Assembly (NCBI GenBank): GCA_026929865.2
Contig: CM049398.1
Span: 20,187,501-20,251,500, forward strand
From: Hyperoplus lanceolatus
Lineage: Eukaryota; Chordata; Actinopteri; Uranoscopiformes; Ammodytidae
DNA length: 64,000 nt
Direction of reading: 5' to 3'
Shown here piece after piece: positions 11,697 through 24,048 of this stretch (its first letter is position 1; each line of letters starts with the position of its first letter). The translations under genes were made by a program, and so were the position numbers. Under the pieces are notes generated by a model that had not been told where the DNA came from, did no database searches, and worked only from the letters and a program-made list of their open reading frames with translations.

Positions 11697-13393
11697 TCAC
11701 TGCACTACGGCGAAATGGAGGACCACAGTACACGCATAGGCACAGACACAAGATAATACCCGGTATTCACTCAGTGGGAATGAAACAAACAACCTACGAT
11801 AGTGGTGACTGTAACAGAGCAGAGCAGGAGAGAAAAAGATCTCTAGGGGCTTGAGGGAGAGTGCACAGTTAAAGCCCATCATACTAAGAATTATAATAAG
11901 GTTTCTTTCAAATCAAAGTTTTGGTCTAGCAACTTCATTTTTAGAAATGTTTTGCTCAAATACAACACAAGCAATACAAATAATCCAGTGTAATATTTTC
12001 CCGGGGGAAATGCAAAGTCCTTTGACCCCCCCCCCCCCCATTCCTTACACAGTAGCTTTTCCATTTTATAAAAAAAGTTTCATAAGTTCTACTAAAAATG
12101 TATCTCACCACAGCCATTAAGACCCACCTTTTTGAACCGGGGTCAAAAACCAGGGCAGGGCAGGTGACCTTGGGGTCCCTTTGCTCATTTAACTTCTTGC
12201 TTGTTGCGGTTGGTGATTCCCCTTTGCAGAAGTCTTTCTCCATGTCACCATTAAGTTTGTCCTTTCGACAGCTCCCTGACTAATATGCCTGTGAGGAAGG
12301 CAAATCACACTCAAGGCAAAAAGGGTGATGGAATGGGGCAAGATGTGGTGAGGAAATGTCTATTATTAAACTATCTGTAGCCCTGTCTGACAGCTCCTCT
12401 TTCACATAACTGATATCGGCTGACAATGATAAATCAAATCACAGGAGGAAAATGGAAAATTGATTGAAACACAAACACTGTTGCTGCCCTTCGATGTTGG
12501 TTGGCGCACTCCAGTCCGGTCCTTACATCCCTTGACCCAGCCTACTGCAAGAGACAGAAACAATGGCCCACCCTTTGTAAGTTGTCGTTGAACAACATAA
12601 GGCATTCTAAAGTGGAGAAGAACTGCAAACAAAATCTGTATTTGACAGTATTCTGGCTTTGGGGGAAAGCCTCCATGAAAAGGAAGGCTTATCTTATGTT
12701 CTTACTTTTTGATGATTGTATTTCATTACCATTAAACATTAGTAGATTATAACGGTTTCGATTTTGTGCACTTATTTTAATTGGGCATATACTGAAATCA
12801 GCATTAATAATCTGCCGTGTAGCAGTACTGACAAAGAAGTGAATTGGTGTTTTTTTAATATTCTTCTCCTTGATTTAATGGGGCTTCAAATGATTGTAAC
12901 CCTGCATATCAATGTTTATCTGCACATCTATAGTTAATTCCATTATTATTCTGCTCGCATAATGTGTTTTCCGCAAGACAAATAAGTTTAAATTGAATAC
13001 AAATGGAAATGCAATTTGATTAGTGCCTTAATGATGATTGTAATGAAAGTCAGCATCACATCACATAGTCTTCCGGACTCACTGATTGGCCTGCTAATTA
13101 GCTGCCTGGCTAATTGACTCTTTAATAGGCTGTAACTATTTTACTGAACCTACTGCCCTGTAGGTTGACTTATTGGCTGCAAAACTAGATAACCACATTC
13201 CAAGTGATTTATTGCACAGAGTGTCTCATATTCAGTTGTATGCTTCTCTCCTGCGTCCGTCCTTGTATTGCATTGACCCTTCCTCTTAACATCTTGTACA
13301 ATTACCTCTCTGTTGCTAGGAGACATCTAGGAGGCATTTTCTGTTGGTTTGTGGTCCTCAAGGTCTCCAATGGGCAGACAGTTCTCTCCCGAA

Positions 13394-13397
<4 letters not shown>

Positions 13398-13485
<88 letters not shown>
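13398..13485. repeat. (TG)n microsatellite, about 44 units
   Basis: Uninterrupted TG dinucleotide repeat. It creates long open frames of alternating Cys-Val or His-Thr in several frames, which are not genes. Confidence 0.97.
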
Positions 13486-13486
<1 letters not shown>

Positions 13487-15851
13487 TTATTGTGCAGTGT
13501 ACAGTGGCAGTCGTGTCATGCCATACAAAGGCAGAATTCAACATGAGCTGATCATTGCTCCCAGAGCACATCTTGACATGTTTCTTCTTAATTTTTCTGT
13601 ATCTCTCTTCTTTTAACAGCCCAGCTCTTTCTCCCTCTTCCCACTCTGTTGCCAATTCGGTTTATAGAATATTTTCGAATCTGTCTCTTTACTATCCCTC
13701 ATTACATCCTCCAGCTAGCAGCTGAGCACACACTTTATCTCTGTCTTTTCCCACCACACCCACCCTAATACCGTATTTTCTTTTCATCATTGGACCCATA
13801 TTTTAGATTAATTACTTCCACAGACATTTCCTGGTTCCAATCCGTGCTGGACATTTTTCACACATTTTTCGCATCTGCCCAAAATGTTGTAATCATACAT
13901 ATAAGTAGACTTAAAATACCATCCACCATAGTTGTTTTAATGCTAGTGATGTTGTTCCCCCAGGGGCATTCCAATGTTCAAAGCTCTACTAATTTCACGG
14001 ACATTTAAGAAACTGAAAGTGTGAGAGCGCTCACACAGCCAGCCTTTACGAAGTATTTATGTTGGAATTGAATGGTGAACTGCCTTCTGAAATTGTGATA
14101 GGGCAGATGCTTAGTGCTTCATTATATCTATTACAGTGCAACTCGGCTCTTCTTTAGATCTCTTCACCTGATTAACTCCCATTCTCTCTGTCATCTTTTC
14201 TCTCAGGTTTGTCTACCTCTTTGGCATCTACGATGGAAATTCGTATATAAAAATCATATTGAGGAAACACCAGGCATTGCCGTAGACACGCAAGGCATTT
14301 AAACTGAGCATCAGAAAGTCAAAATGTAACACCCCGGGTCCCATGGTGTTAAAGATGTAAACAAAGATGACATCATAACACTGCTAAAAAGCCATTGAAA
14401 AGCGCCTTTTATCATTTTGTTTTCCCAACCAATGGCAGCTGAATAGGCCTACCACTCTCACTGTGAGAATAGCTTCCTTTACTAGTCCATCCTGTCTTCA
14501 ATTGCCTCCCTCATCCGGTCTCAAATATGCTTCCCTCTCATTTCCATTTTCAACTTTTGGCCCCTCTGTTGCCTCTTTCTCCTCTGCCGATCCCATGTCA
14601 TTATACTGTATTAAGAGCACCTGTCAATTAAGATAATAACTCGCTGTAATCTGTTTAGTGGTTAAATACACGGTCATTATGTGTGCTTGTAATGGAAATG
14701 ATTTATGAGTGGTGTTAATCTGACACCATACCAGGGGTGTATGATGTCATTGTGTTCCATATACTATTGTGATGGAAATTGCCCTTTACGTTCTATGTTT
14801 GGCAATGTCATGTTTGCCACTGCATCTGGTAAATTGGTAGAGGTATAGCAGGAATATTGTATGGCAGGACTGGAACACCTTGATGGACGTGTCATTAACA
14901 TATTTTTTTAAGATGGTTCATGTATATATAGCTTGATCGGTGCTTAGAATGTCCTACAGCCAATGATTTGTTCCCCCATGTGTCTGTGTCCTTCCTTTCT
15001 TTATACGTGGAACCCAATTTAATCATTTGTCTGAAGGCAATGGGCTAAATTTCCAATTTAGATCCTTCATAAAAAAATAAATTGAAGAAGCTCTTATTCT
15101 TTATTTTGTCAGCAGCATTGAGTAATCCATTTTGCTGCTGGAAGTTTTACAGTAAAAGGCCTGCAGTTGTATGCATGAATCTGCTGCCCTATCGGATGTT
15201 CTTGTAGCTACATCATTGTTACCATACGTTGCCAATACCACTCGGCTGAAAGCTATATGAAGACACATTTTAGTGGTATGTATTCCAATAGGGTGCAATA
15301 TTTTAGTGTTACAGCAGACAAATCAGTTGCATGCCCCGATAGAATTTCCTTTGACCACATACAAGCATTTTCCTTGACTTCAAACTAATGATTGATAGAA
15401 CAATTGATAAATAATAATTTTAAAATAATTGATAATGCTGTAATTTGAAAATAATTCATAACACTGTAAAAAACTGATTTATAAAAGGCCACTTTTCAAT
15501 GTTCTTAGACATTAGCAAAACATTTTAGTCTGGTCTCCCTCACGATAAGTAGAAGATGACATACTTATTAATCATCTCAGGGGAAATTGAATTTTAAAAT
15601 AAATACACATAACAAGTGAATGGTGGTTTGCTTTGGCAGGGCAGCTGTTATTTGATGTATTTTGGTAACAGCCTGATAAAAATTATACTTTTATTTCCAC
15701 AAGAAAGACAATGTGTGATTATAGGGCATGAGGGAGTAAGAGAAACAGTTTCATAAGATTCACAAGCCGTTTGAAAGCATTGCCCCAAATGGGTCTAGAT
15801 GGAAATAAAAAAGAAATGCTGCACTTTTAACATACAGTTAAAATCAACCTT

Positions 15852-16775
15852 TAGCTACGAGTAACATTTAAATATCTTTTAAACAGCCTCATGTTTCCTC
15901 TCATAATCATAAATTAACAGCAAACGAGACCATCAGTGCAAAGAAAGACGTTTTTAAATAGTTTTTATTTCTGCTTTTGGTCTGGTCGCACACCCAGTCC
16001 GATTTTCGGTTCGCTCGTGCAGGCTCTATGGTCACACATCCATATTGGTCGCAGATTTCAGTGTGGCGCAGCAACGTGATTTGAGAAGCCTATCCCTCCA
16101 GGTGAGGGAAGGGGAGCGGGAGCCTTGTTTGAGACAGTTATTTGTCGTCATAATGACTGATAACGGGGCTGAACCATCAAAGAACAAAATTAAAATGCAA
16201 TGAAGAAAAGCTAAAAGGGAGAGTGATATAGGCTACGGCGGGGACGAGGGCGTTGCCAAGCAACGTGTATACAATTTCACGAGAGCGAAACTAGACTGCA
16301 GTGTTTACTCCTAAATGAATGAGCGGTTGGCACTAACACACAGTTTGCTTTGCTTCACCATCATCAGATAACCATTATCTGAAATAGTCATTATTTACAT
16401 CAACAACACTAACACATTACCTCATCGTGATCCATACTAACTGCCGTCTCTCGTTCATTCGCTTTCTGTGAGGACACGTCTTTCAGCTCCGTGAGAGAGA
16501 GAGTAGTTAGGTGACACTGCTGCATCTACTCATTGCAATCAGGTGTGTGTGGCAGTGACTGGCATTAGTTGATGCAGTGTCAAAACCACTCTCACGGAGC
16601 CGAAAAGAGTCCTCACACTTTCAACACACGGACATGCACTATATTGCGCCCTTCTCAGTTCACACTCGCACGCCTGTCACGCGCTAGTAAACAGCTTTGC
16701 GACAGCGGGCGTCGTAAAAATACTACCGCTTTTGTCCAAAGGGGACGCCAACGTGCCATCTTACTCGTAGTGGCT
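15852..16775. mobile_element. TTAA-flanked non-autonomous element, copy B
   Basis: Reverse-complement copy of the element at 4335-6516 without the nested insertion. The left end has CTACGAGTAAC (from 15854) and the right end TTACTCGTAGTGGCT followed by TTAA (16776-16779), so the termini are inverted repeats. The left target reads TTTA, suggesting decay. It carries the same internal hairpin block (about 16482-16605). No transposase frame is present. The ends and TTAA fit a Kolobok- or piggyBac-mobilised MITE; AG/CT termini favour Kolobok. Confidence 0.62.
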
Positions 16776-16799
16776 TTAACACAATCTGAAACCGAGAAC

Positions 16800-17330
16800 A
16801 GAATACTATGAGGACACTGAATCTTTTAGCCCTGTGAGGACATGGAATCTTTCGGCTCCGTGAGAATGGTTACTGATTAACTCACTGTAATCAGGTGTGT
16901 GTGGCACTGATTGGCTGATTGATCCCAGGTGTGAGGAGTTTATATATGCCCTGAGACCCCAGTGCTCTGTGCTGCTCATTGTCTCACCCTCTGAGATTGT
17001 GAGAGGTTCTCTCTAAGTGTTCTCTGGGTTTAGTGTTCCAAAGAAAACTGTTGAGTTCTTTCTGTGTTTTCAGCTGCTTGGCAGTGGTGGTTAAGTTGGT
17101 TGTTTTTGTGTGTTTTCTTAAAGGAAGCCTTTGTGGCCCTTTACAGTTCTGTGTATTTTGTTTTCTCCCCTTCCCCATTTTCTCAATAGTGATTTAGTGG
17201 TTATCCCTCCGGGGATAACTTTAAGACACCCATGGGTCCGCACCTGCGTCCCAAACCTCCCCTTTTCCTCACATACTTAGAGCAGACCATGATCAATAAT
17301 CTCACAAATAAACACGTTCTCAGACAGGTT
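16800..17330 (+). mobile_element. LTR-like promoter/polyadenylation stretch (tentative)
   Basis: A TATA motif (GTTTATATATGCCC) lies near 16938 and AATAAA near 17306, the order expected in an LTR. The upstream part, with the CGGCTCCGTGAGAA and AATCAGGTGTGTGTGGCA motifs, matches one arm-plus-loop unit of the hairpin inside copies A and B. I could not find TG...CA ends or a target duplication, so it may instead be an extension of copy B or another repeat. Confidence 0.28.
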
Positions 17331-18843
17331 TTTTTTCTCTGCCAGGTATTTGTTGGTCTGATTCGGTTTCTCTTTCTGCCTCAGTATTCCTCCACTCTCT
17401 CACTTTGTTTATCTTGTCTCTTCTCTCTCTTTCCTGTGTGTCTGTCCCTCCCTGTGGAGACGTATCCTACGTTCTTGATTGCTATCGTCTGATTTCTTCT
17501 TCTTGGGGGGTTGGTATGTGTTAGCAAAAGTTTATCTTTCAATGATTTTGACACATTGCAAGCCTGCTGATTGTGTTCGAGCCTGCCTGAAAATTTCCAC
17601 TTGCTGTTTCCAGAAGTTCTTCTCCACGTAACCACTCCTCCCACTAGAGTAAGAAATATTGATGAATGAACAATGGGCTTATGGAACGGAAAATAATTAG
17701 CGGGGATATTATCTCATAACTCTTATCTAATCACCTCGGCAATTCAGAAAAAAACGGGGCAAATATTTTGTCAAGAGAATCATACGCTTCTGTATGAGTC
17801 ACTTAGGGATTTAATGAAAAAAAGTCAATTAATAAGCTGTTTAAGGAAGATTGTAGGACATTCAAAGTGTGTGTTACATGGGTGTCCTTATGGGTTCTCA
17901 AATTTCAGCAGAATGAATTAGGGCACGCAATGGTTCAAATTGCCAGTTTACAATTTAAATCATGTTTTAATAATTTTTTTTTTTTTCACGTTGAATCTAG
18001 GGACTGTTTCTTTTTTTAGCTGCTGTGTTCATTGTTTATATAATGTTATGTATAGTTCAATGAAGTTGAACCTATGAGCTAAAGTATGCTTCTTTGTGAC
18101 CGAGGAGGACACAAAGCGTGACCATCTCAGTATCAGAGGCTCTGTTAATCTCAGTTATTATGTGACGGAGGGGTGGTTGCCGTGGTAGCGGACCAAGTAT
18201 TTATCATCATCAAACCAATTATGGGGCAAGATGGTTGAACAACCTGTTTTGTGTAGCATGTACACACAACATAAGTGAATAATGACATGTTAATTTGATA
18301 TGACAGCCTAGTTTACTGTGTGTGCGCATTTCCTTGATAGCTACTGTTCCCAAGTCTGTTGCCATGGATCCAGTGTCGTATCGGAGAAGGCTCTCATGTC
18401 CTTAATTATTTTCGGCATTTAACAAGTGATTCTAAATTGTACATACCCCTGACAGTATGGCAATGAATGGCAGCTGTATTACTGTACTTCTTATAGGCTT
18501 CAGCCTTTGATAGGCTCTGTAGGTTCTATGATTACATTTTCCAATTAGGTTAGATGTTTTTATTTCAGTGAAACACAAGCATACATCCTACTTCCAGGAG
18601 GGGCAGAGAGCTAATTGGCAACCCGCCATGGTTAAGTAGGATCCTGAATCCTCTTATGGTCAACCGATACATGTACATTACAATCTTGCTTTCCTACTCT
18701 TCTTTCTCAAACCTCCATTGTATGCCACCCTCCACTGTGCTCACTCCTACGACAGAAGATATAAAAGTAATGTACTGTATAAAAAGAGAGATGATACATG
18801 TATGCCGAGGAGAGGGGCCCGGAAGGTGGTGGGCAGGTAGGAG

Positions 18844-18886
<43 letters not shown>

Positions 18887-20092
18887 GAGTTGTGGTCTCA
18901 TTATAAAGTAATCACCTAGAAGAAAGGTCAGGTGGCTGTTACAATAGCTATAAAACACTGAAGAGACCGGAAGGGAGGGAGAGAGAGAGTGAGAACGACA
19001 TATCGGCTCTATACTATACTGACAGGAAAGGAAATGGAGGGAGACAGACAGTGAGCCAGGCCGAGAGAGGTGTAAAGTTGAGATCAAGTTGCTAATATAG
19101 CCATAAATATACTTCCAAAAGGTTACTGTGTGAAATGGAAGAGTCCTGTGATGGAGAGGAAGAGAGGAGAGGTGCGAATGGAATGGCCATGATGCAGTGG
19201 TGGTATTATATCATCATAGTCCTTTGTGGTTTTCAGGTAAAACACCCAATTCTAAGAGGACAGTTCACATTAATGTCAGGCATGTGTAAAGAGAAAAACA
19301 AATAGAGAGTAAGAGAGAGATGGGAATCCATTAAACTCAGTACTAGCCAAGTGAAGATCATTTCTACTTCACCCAAAGATTACTGTGTGCTCAGTCATGC
19401 CACCTGTGGCTGGATGCTATGTTGCAAACACTCTGCTGCATCAATGCATAAGTAAACCTCAGTCTTCTTCAGCCTCTTGTTTGAGGGATGTGCTGTGCAT
19501 CGCCAAAGCACTGTGCAATTATGGGCGCTTCAGTGTGGGGGCCTTAATTAAATCTTTCGGCATGGCACGGGGTCCCAGAAAAACAAATACAAAAACCCTC
19601 TGTCCTGCGCACCAGACTGGTGAAAGTATTCCAGTGCAAATTATTATGATGAAATGAACTGAGGTGTCCGATCAGTGTGTGTCCTGAGCTCCATGTTATC
19701 CCTCTGATGCTGCAGCATTCTTGCACACCCAACATGTTAATCAAGATGTACAGTATTAGAGCAATGCACAATTCAAATGTATTGAAGGCAGTAACCAGTG
19801 AGGAAAACAATGCACTGCTAGCCTAGCAGTCAATAACTGACATTCAGTTTGATGAAAATGAGACTCGACCACCATACAGTCAAGGTGATGATGCCGACAT
19901 GCCGTAACTTAATCAACCAAGCTGTGGCTGCTGTCTGGCAGTGGATTGCTCACATCAGGGTAGAACTATACAGCCTGCAATCATATCATCACATTGAATT
20001 CAGAGTGATTGAAAAATGTGCCATGATTTAGGTCAGAACACTTTACATTGTTTGACTTATCTCAGCAGAGAAAGGCATTAAGCAACTGTTGG
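17331..20092. other. Unassigned non-coding region
   Basis: No recognisable coding exon or RNA gene. A GA microsatellite occupies 18841-18883 and purine-rich sequence continues to about 19320. Confidence 0.5.
18841..18883. repeat. (GA)n microsatellite
   Basis: GA dinucleotide run with one early interruption. Confidence 0.92.
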
Positions 20093-20096
20093 GAAT

Positions 20097-20575
20097 GCAT
20101 AAGGGGTAGATTTGGTCAAAGTCAAGAATATTATTAATTTCAAGGAAATTATAATATTAAGAAACATTGTTAATTAATGATCAATTAAATTAGTCAAGCT
20201 AATCAAATTACTTATTAATACCTACGGAGCACCACCCTTTGAAAAACGGAACTTTGAATCAAATCAGAAAAACAGTCTCATAATGTTAAAGGGATTTACC
20301 TTTTAAAATGTCAAAGTTGGTTACAATGTACATTTAAGATAATGAAGGAGTGAATATTCGAGCATAGACCTTATTTACCAGCAATTAGTGAAATACAAGA
20401 CACTGCTCCTTAAAATCCAAATGTAAGGGTTTATTTACTTAGGCAAGTTGATTAAAACGATACACATAAGTCAATAACCATTAACTAATCTAATTTAAGA
20501 AAGCAGACATAGCACAAGCAATAATAAGAACAGTTTAGAATCAAACCCACAGGCTATAGTACATGTGTATGTACC

Positions 20576-20615
<40 letters not shown>

Positions 20616-21939
20616 TCAAAAAGAAAGGGGGGGTGGACACCGCCCAAAGCCAAAAATGGCGGACAGCTTGTGACGTTTTCGTCACATGAAGGGGGTCACC
20701 GACGGCGACGCAATCACGTGGCGGAGACGTCCTAACTGTGACGTGTGGCGTTAAAGTCACGTGAAGGGGGTCAGCGCTCGCGACCCACTCAATTTAACTT
20801 TGGAAACCACAGAAGTCAACGCTCATATACTTCACAATCGCGACGCAAATGTAAGAATATGTGTTGGTGTGCGGATGTACAGAGATTGAATAAAGAGAGA
20901 GAAAGAAAGAGGAGATCAAGTAAAAGCTTAGTTGTTCACCTTGATTTATAGCCTACAGTCATTCAATCTGTGAGTGGTCTCACAAAACTGATGCTGCTTC
21001 GGAGTTATCAGAGGGGAACAGCTATTCTGGCACGTAGCGACAATGACAACGATCAAATATCTCCCGGAAAGCGGGAGGAAAAACCACAGTGAGCAGTTAG
21101 GCAATTATTATGAAAATAATGCTGTCAGAATCACATTTAAAAAAGGGAAAAACGACTCGTCAGTCGGTACCTTAACCTTAAGTTAATGTATACCTAAATA
21201 GATATCTATAGCCTAATTTATAGCCCAGACAAATGCCTACTGTGAACCGCCTCCGACGGTGATGAGAAGCGATGGGTAGTTTAGGATCCTGTGGTCCACA
21301 CGGCAGGTTAGAGGAGGGTCCTGCTTGTTATGCCGGTGGAGGAGCGATCTTGCTTCTTGGGGGGAAAGACGGGGCCCGTTGCGGTCAGCTGGCTTGCTCC
21401 GGTAGTGGCGTGCGTCTTTGCGGAGGCAGCGATGTAGTTTACTGTCTGTTGCGTTCAGGGACGCTGGGCTTCTTCTCCGGCTGGTAGGGAGGAAGGCACG
21501 GCTGAGTTTCAGCAGCCGCGGTAGGATGAAGTTTCCTTGGTGAAACTTCCTTTGGATCCGGGAGGGTAAAGACTGCAGGCAAGCAGTCTGTGAGCTCAGT
21601 TTAAGTTTGCAAACACCCGCTTTGTGGATGGATCCACTGCGAAAGGCTCTGATTTTGGGGTGCTTGCTGGTTTTATCATAGCATGGTCACATGGTTGACT
21701 GGAAGATCTCAGCCAATGGGGGTACAAAACCTTATCAGTAGTGATAAAACTAGGGCTGGGTTGCTTCGTTTTATGGCCCCTTGTTCTTGGGGGTTTTGCC
21801 TCCCAACAACTCAAATCCAGGCTTTATTTTACCCATGTAGGCCCCAAGAGTTCCTTATCAGGCTTTGAAAAGGGGAACTAGGCCTAATTTTTCCTCATAG
21901 GTTTCTATTGTACTTTTTAGCACTGCTGTAGGCACAACA
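20097..21939 (-). mobile_element. Putative long solo LTR with 4-bp target duplication
   Basis: The block begins TGTTGGG and ends CACAACA, so it has TGTTG/CAACA terminal inverted repeats. It is bracketed by CAAC at 20093-20096 and 21940-21943, a 4-bp direct repeat as made by retroviral-type integrases. On the minus strand an AATAAA lies near 20430. The block is GC-richer and CpG-richer than its flanks. It includes a GT microsatellite (20579-20612), two diverged copies of GTCACRTGAAGGGGGTCA (about 20680 and 20756) and a small hairpin (GAAGTTTC/GAAACTTC near 21527). At about 1.84 kb it is long for an LTR. No internal coding region flanks it, so it would be a solo LTR. Confidence 0.5.
20579..20612. 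repeat. (GT)n microsatellite
   Basis: GT run within the putative solo LTR. Confidence 0.92.
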
Positions 21940-21953
21940 CAACCATGTGTCTA

Positions 21954-23601
21954 AAGTTGTGGTCAAAAGTTTACAAACACTAGTGAAGAACATGTATGCC
22001 ATGGCAATATAGGGTTTTCAATAAACTCTACAACTCTTATTTTTCTGTGATGGAATGATAAGGAGCACATATTTCTTTGTCACAAAAAACATTCATGAAA
22101 ATGTTTTCTTTTATGAATTTATTATGGGTCTTTTGAAAATGTGACAAAATCTGCTGGGTCAAAAATATACCTACAGCAATGTTAATATTTGGTTAAATGT
22201 CCCTTGGCCATTTTCACCTCAATTAGGCGCTTTCGGTAGACATCCACAAGCTTCTGGCAAGCTTCTGGTTGAATCTTTGACCACTCTTCCTGACAGAATC
22301 GGTGCAGTTCAACTAAATTTGTTGGTTTTCTGAGTCGGACTTGTCTCTTCAGCACAGTCCACATATTCTCTATGGGGTTTAAGTCAGGACTTTGGGAAGG
22401 CCACTCTAAGACCTTAATTCTAGCTTGATTTAGCCATTCCTTCACCACTTTTGATGTATGTTTGGGGTCATTGTCCTGTTGGAACACCCAACTACGTCCA
22501 AGACCCAACTTTCTGGCTGATGATTTTAGGTTTTCCTGCAGAATTTGGAGGTAGTCTTCCTTCTTCATTATTCCATTTACTTTCTGTAAAGCACCAGTTC
22601 CACTGCCAGCAAAACAGGCCCAATGCATAATACTACCACCACGTTTGACGGTAGGTATGGTGTTCTTGGGGTGAAAGGCCTCCCCTTTTTCCCTCCAAAC
22701 ATATTTCTGGTGATAGTGGCCAAAAAGCTCAATTTTTGTTTTGTCTGACAGCAGAACTTTCCTCCAGAAGGCCTTGTCTTTGTCCATGTGATCAGCAGCA
22801 AACTTCAGTCGAGCCGTAAGGTGCCGCTTCTGGAGTAATGGCTTCCTTCTTGCACGGCAGCCTCTCAGCCCATGGCGATGTAGAACACGCTTGACTGTGG
22901 ACACTGACACATGTGTTCCAGCAGCCTCCAACTCATTGCAGACTTGCTTTTTGGTGGTTCTTGGTTGACTCTTGACCAACCTGACCAATTTTCTCTCAGC
23001 AGCAAGTGATAGCTTGCGTTATCTTCCTGATCGTGGCAATGATACAACTGTGCCATGCACTTTATATTTACAAACAATTGTTTGCACAGTTGATCTTGGG
23101 ACCTGCAACTGCTTTGAAATGGCTCCAAGGGACTTTCCTGACTTGTTCAAGTCAATGATGCGCTTTTTCAGATCCGTGCTGAGCTCCTTAGACTTTCCCA
23201 TTGTAGTGTTTCTGGCTGAGTCTAGTGAATGTGTCAAACAAGCCCTATTTACATGAACTGAAAGAAGTCACCAGCTGGAGTCAATCATAATCACTCGTAA
23301 GAAGTTAGGAGGCCATGCCAAAAAGCAAATTGGATTGAAACAACTTTTTCTACATCACCAAATTGGTAATTCAAGGTGCTGTATGTATATTTTTGACCCA
23401 GAAGATTTTGTCACATTTTCAAAAGACCCATAATAAATTCGTAAAAGGACCATTTTTCATGAATGTTTTCTGTGACAAAGAAATATGTGCTCCTTATCAT
23501 TCCATCACAGAAAAATAAGAGTTGTAGAGTTTATTGAAAACCCTATATTGCCATGGCATACATGATCTTCACTAGTGTATGTAAACTTTTGACCACAACT
23601 G
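21954..23601 (-). mobile_element. Tc1-type transposon, nearly complete, 1.65 kb
   Basis: TA target duplications lie at 21952-21953 and 23602-23603. The terminal inverted repeats are about 217 bp (21954-22170 and 23385-23601), starting CAGTTGTGGTCAAAAGTTTA (left first base mutated to A). The terminal motif is repeated in part deeper within each repeat, as in IR/DR-type fish Tc1 elements. The repeats are highly similar to each other, so the insertion is fairly young. It encodes one transposase gene on the minus strand and lies 12 bp beyond the solo LTR boundary. Confidence 0.95.
22182..23201 (-). pseudogene. Tc1/mariner DD34E transposase with one in-frame stop
   Basis: Cut-and-paste transposase that binds the terminal repeats and catalyses excision and TA-targeted insertion. 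From the ATG at 23201 (MGKSKELS) there are 340 codons including the terminal stop, the normal Tc1 length. The N-terminal helix-turn-helix region (residues about 1-60, DLKKRIIDLNKSGKSLGAIS) is followed by an in-frame TAA at 23019-23021 just before the RKLSLAAERKLVRL segment. The same frame then stays open to 22182. Catalytic residues are visible: D in LLSDKTKIELF, D in VFQQDNDPKHTS and E in SPDLNPIENMW. The single nonsense codon at about position 61 separates the DNA-binding and catalytic halves, so full-length protein is not expected. Confidence 0.93.
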
Positions 23602-23603
23602 TA

Positions 23604-24048
23604 AGTCACAAAGGGGCAATAGTGTACAGTACACTGAAGACAATGGGTCTGCATCTTGCTCCTAAATAAAGTATCAAACACTGGTTTACTTTCTGAACAT
23701 GAAGTCTCCCTATCTTCAAAAAGTAGTGTTCTCGTCTCGAAAGATAACAACAGAAACCTATTTTTGCATATATTTTTGTGGCAAAAAAATTACAAATTTG
23801 AAGGGACTTTTTTTACTTGCATTGTACTGATGTATGTTGTGACTAATTTAAATGATAGTGTCAGAACCATTACCTAAATTACTTCCAAAAAAAACCAAGG
23901 GAGATTATGCCACTGTATGAAAACATAATCACACTTAATTGTACATTTGGGAGACGCAGAGAGGCAAACAAATGTTTAAAAGGTTTCCACTTACATGTGG
24001 GCACATTTACACAATGTAGGCACAGTGGAGGAATTCAAAAAAACCTTG
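23604..24048. other. Unassigned spacer
   Basis: AT-rich, no recognisable feature between the Tc1 element and the TA-flanked non-autonomous element. Confidence 0.5.

Larger units (their letters stand above)
10005..15850. other. Long unassigned non-coding region
   Basis: Nearly 6 kb without a recognisable exon, RNA gene or complete transposon. It contains a CA repeat (11660-11693), a C14 run (12026-12039) and a long GT repeat (13398-13485). A minus-strand AATAAA in AT-rich sequence near 11110 somewhat resembles the polyadenylation region of the solo LTR at 20097-21939, but I could not define LTR ends. AT-rich segments could be conserved non-coding DNA, which cannot be judged from one sequence. 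Confidence 0.45.

Noticed and set aside
13204-13655. Open frames with long Cys-Val or His-Thr runs
   Set aside because: They are translations of the (TG)n microsatellite at 13398-13485 and have no flanking domain.
20620-21240. CpG-rich host gene promoter
   Set aside because: CpG, CACGTG and TGACG motifs are present, but the block lies within boundaries that look like an LTR, and no exon follows.
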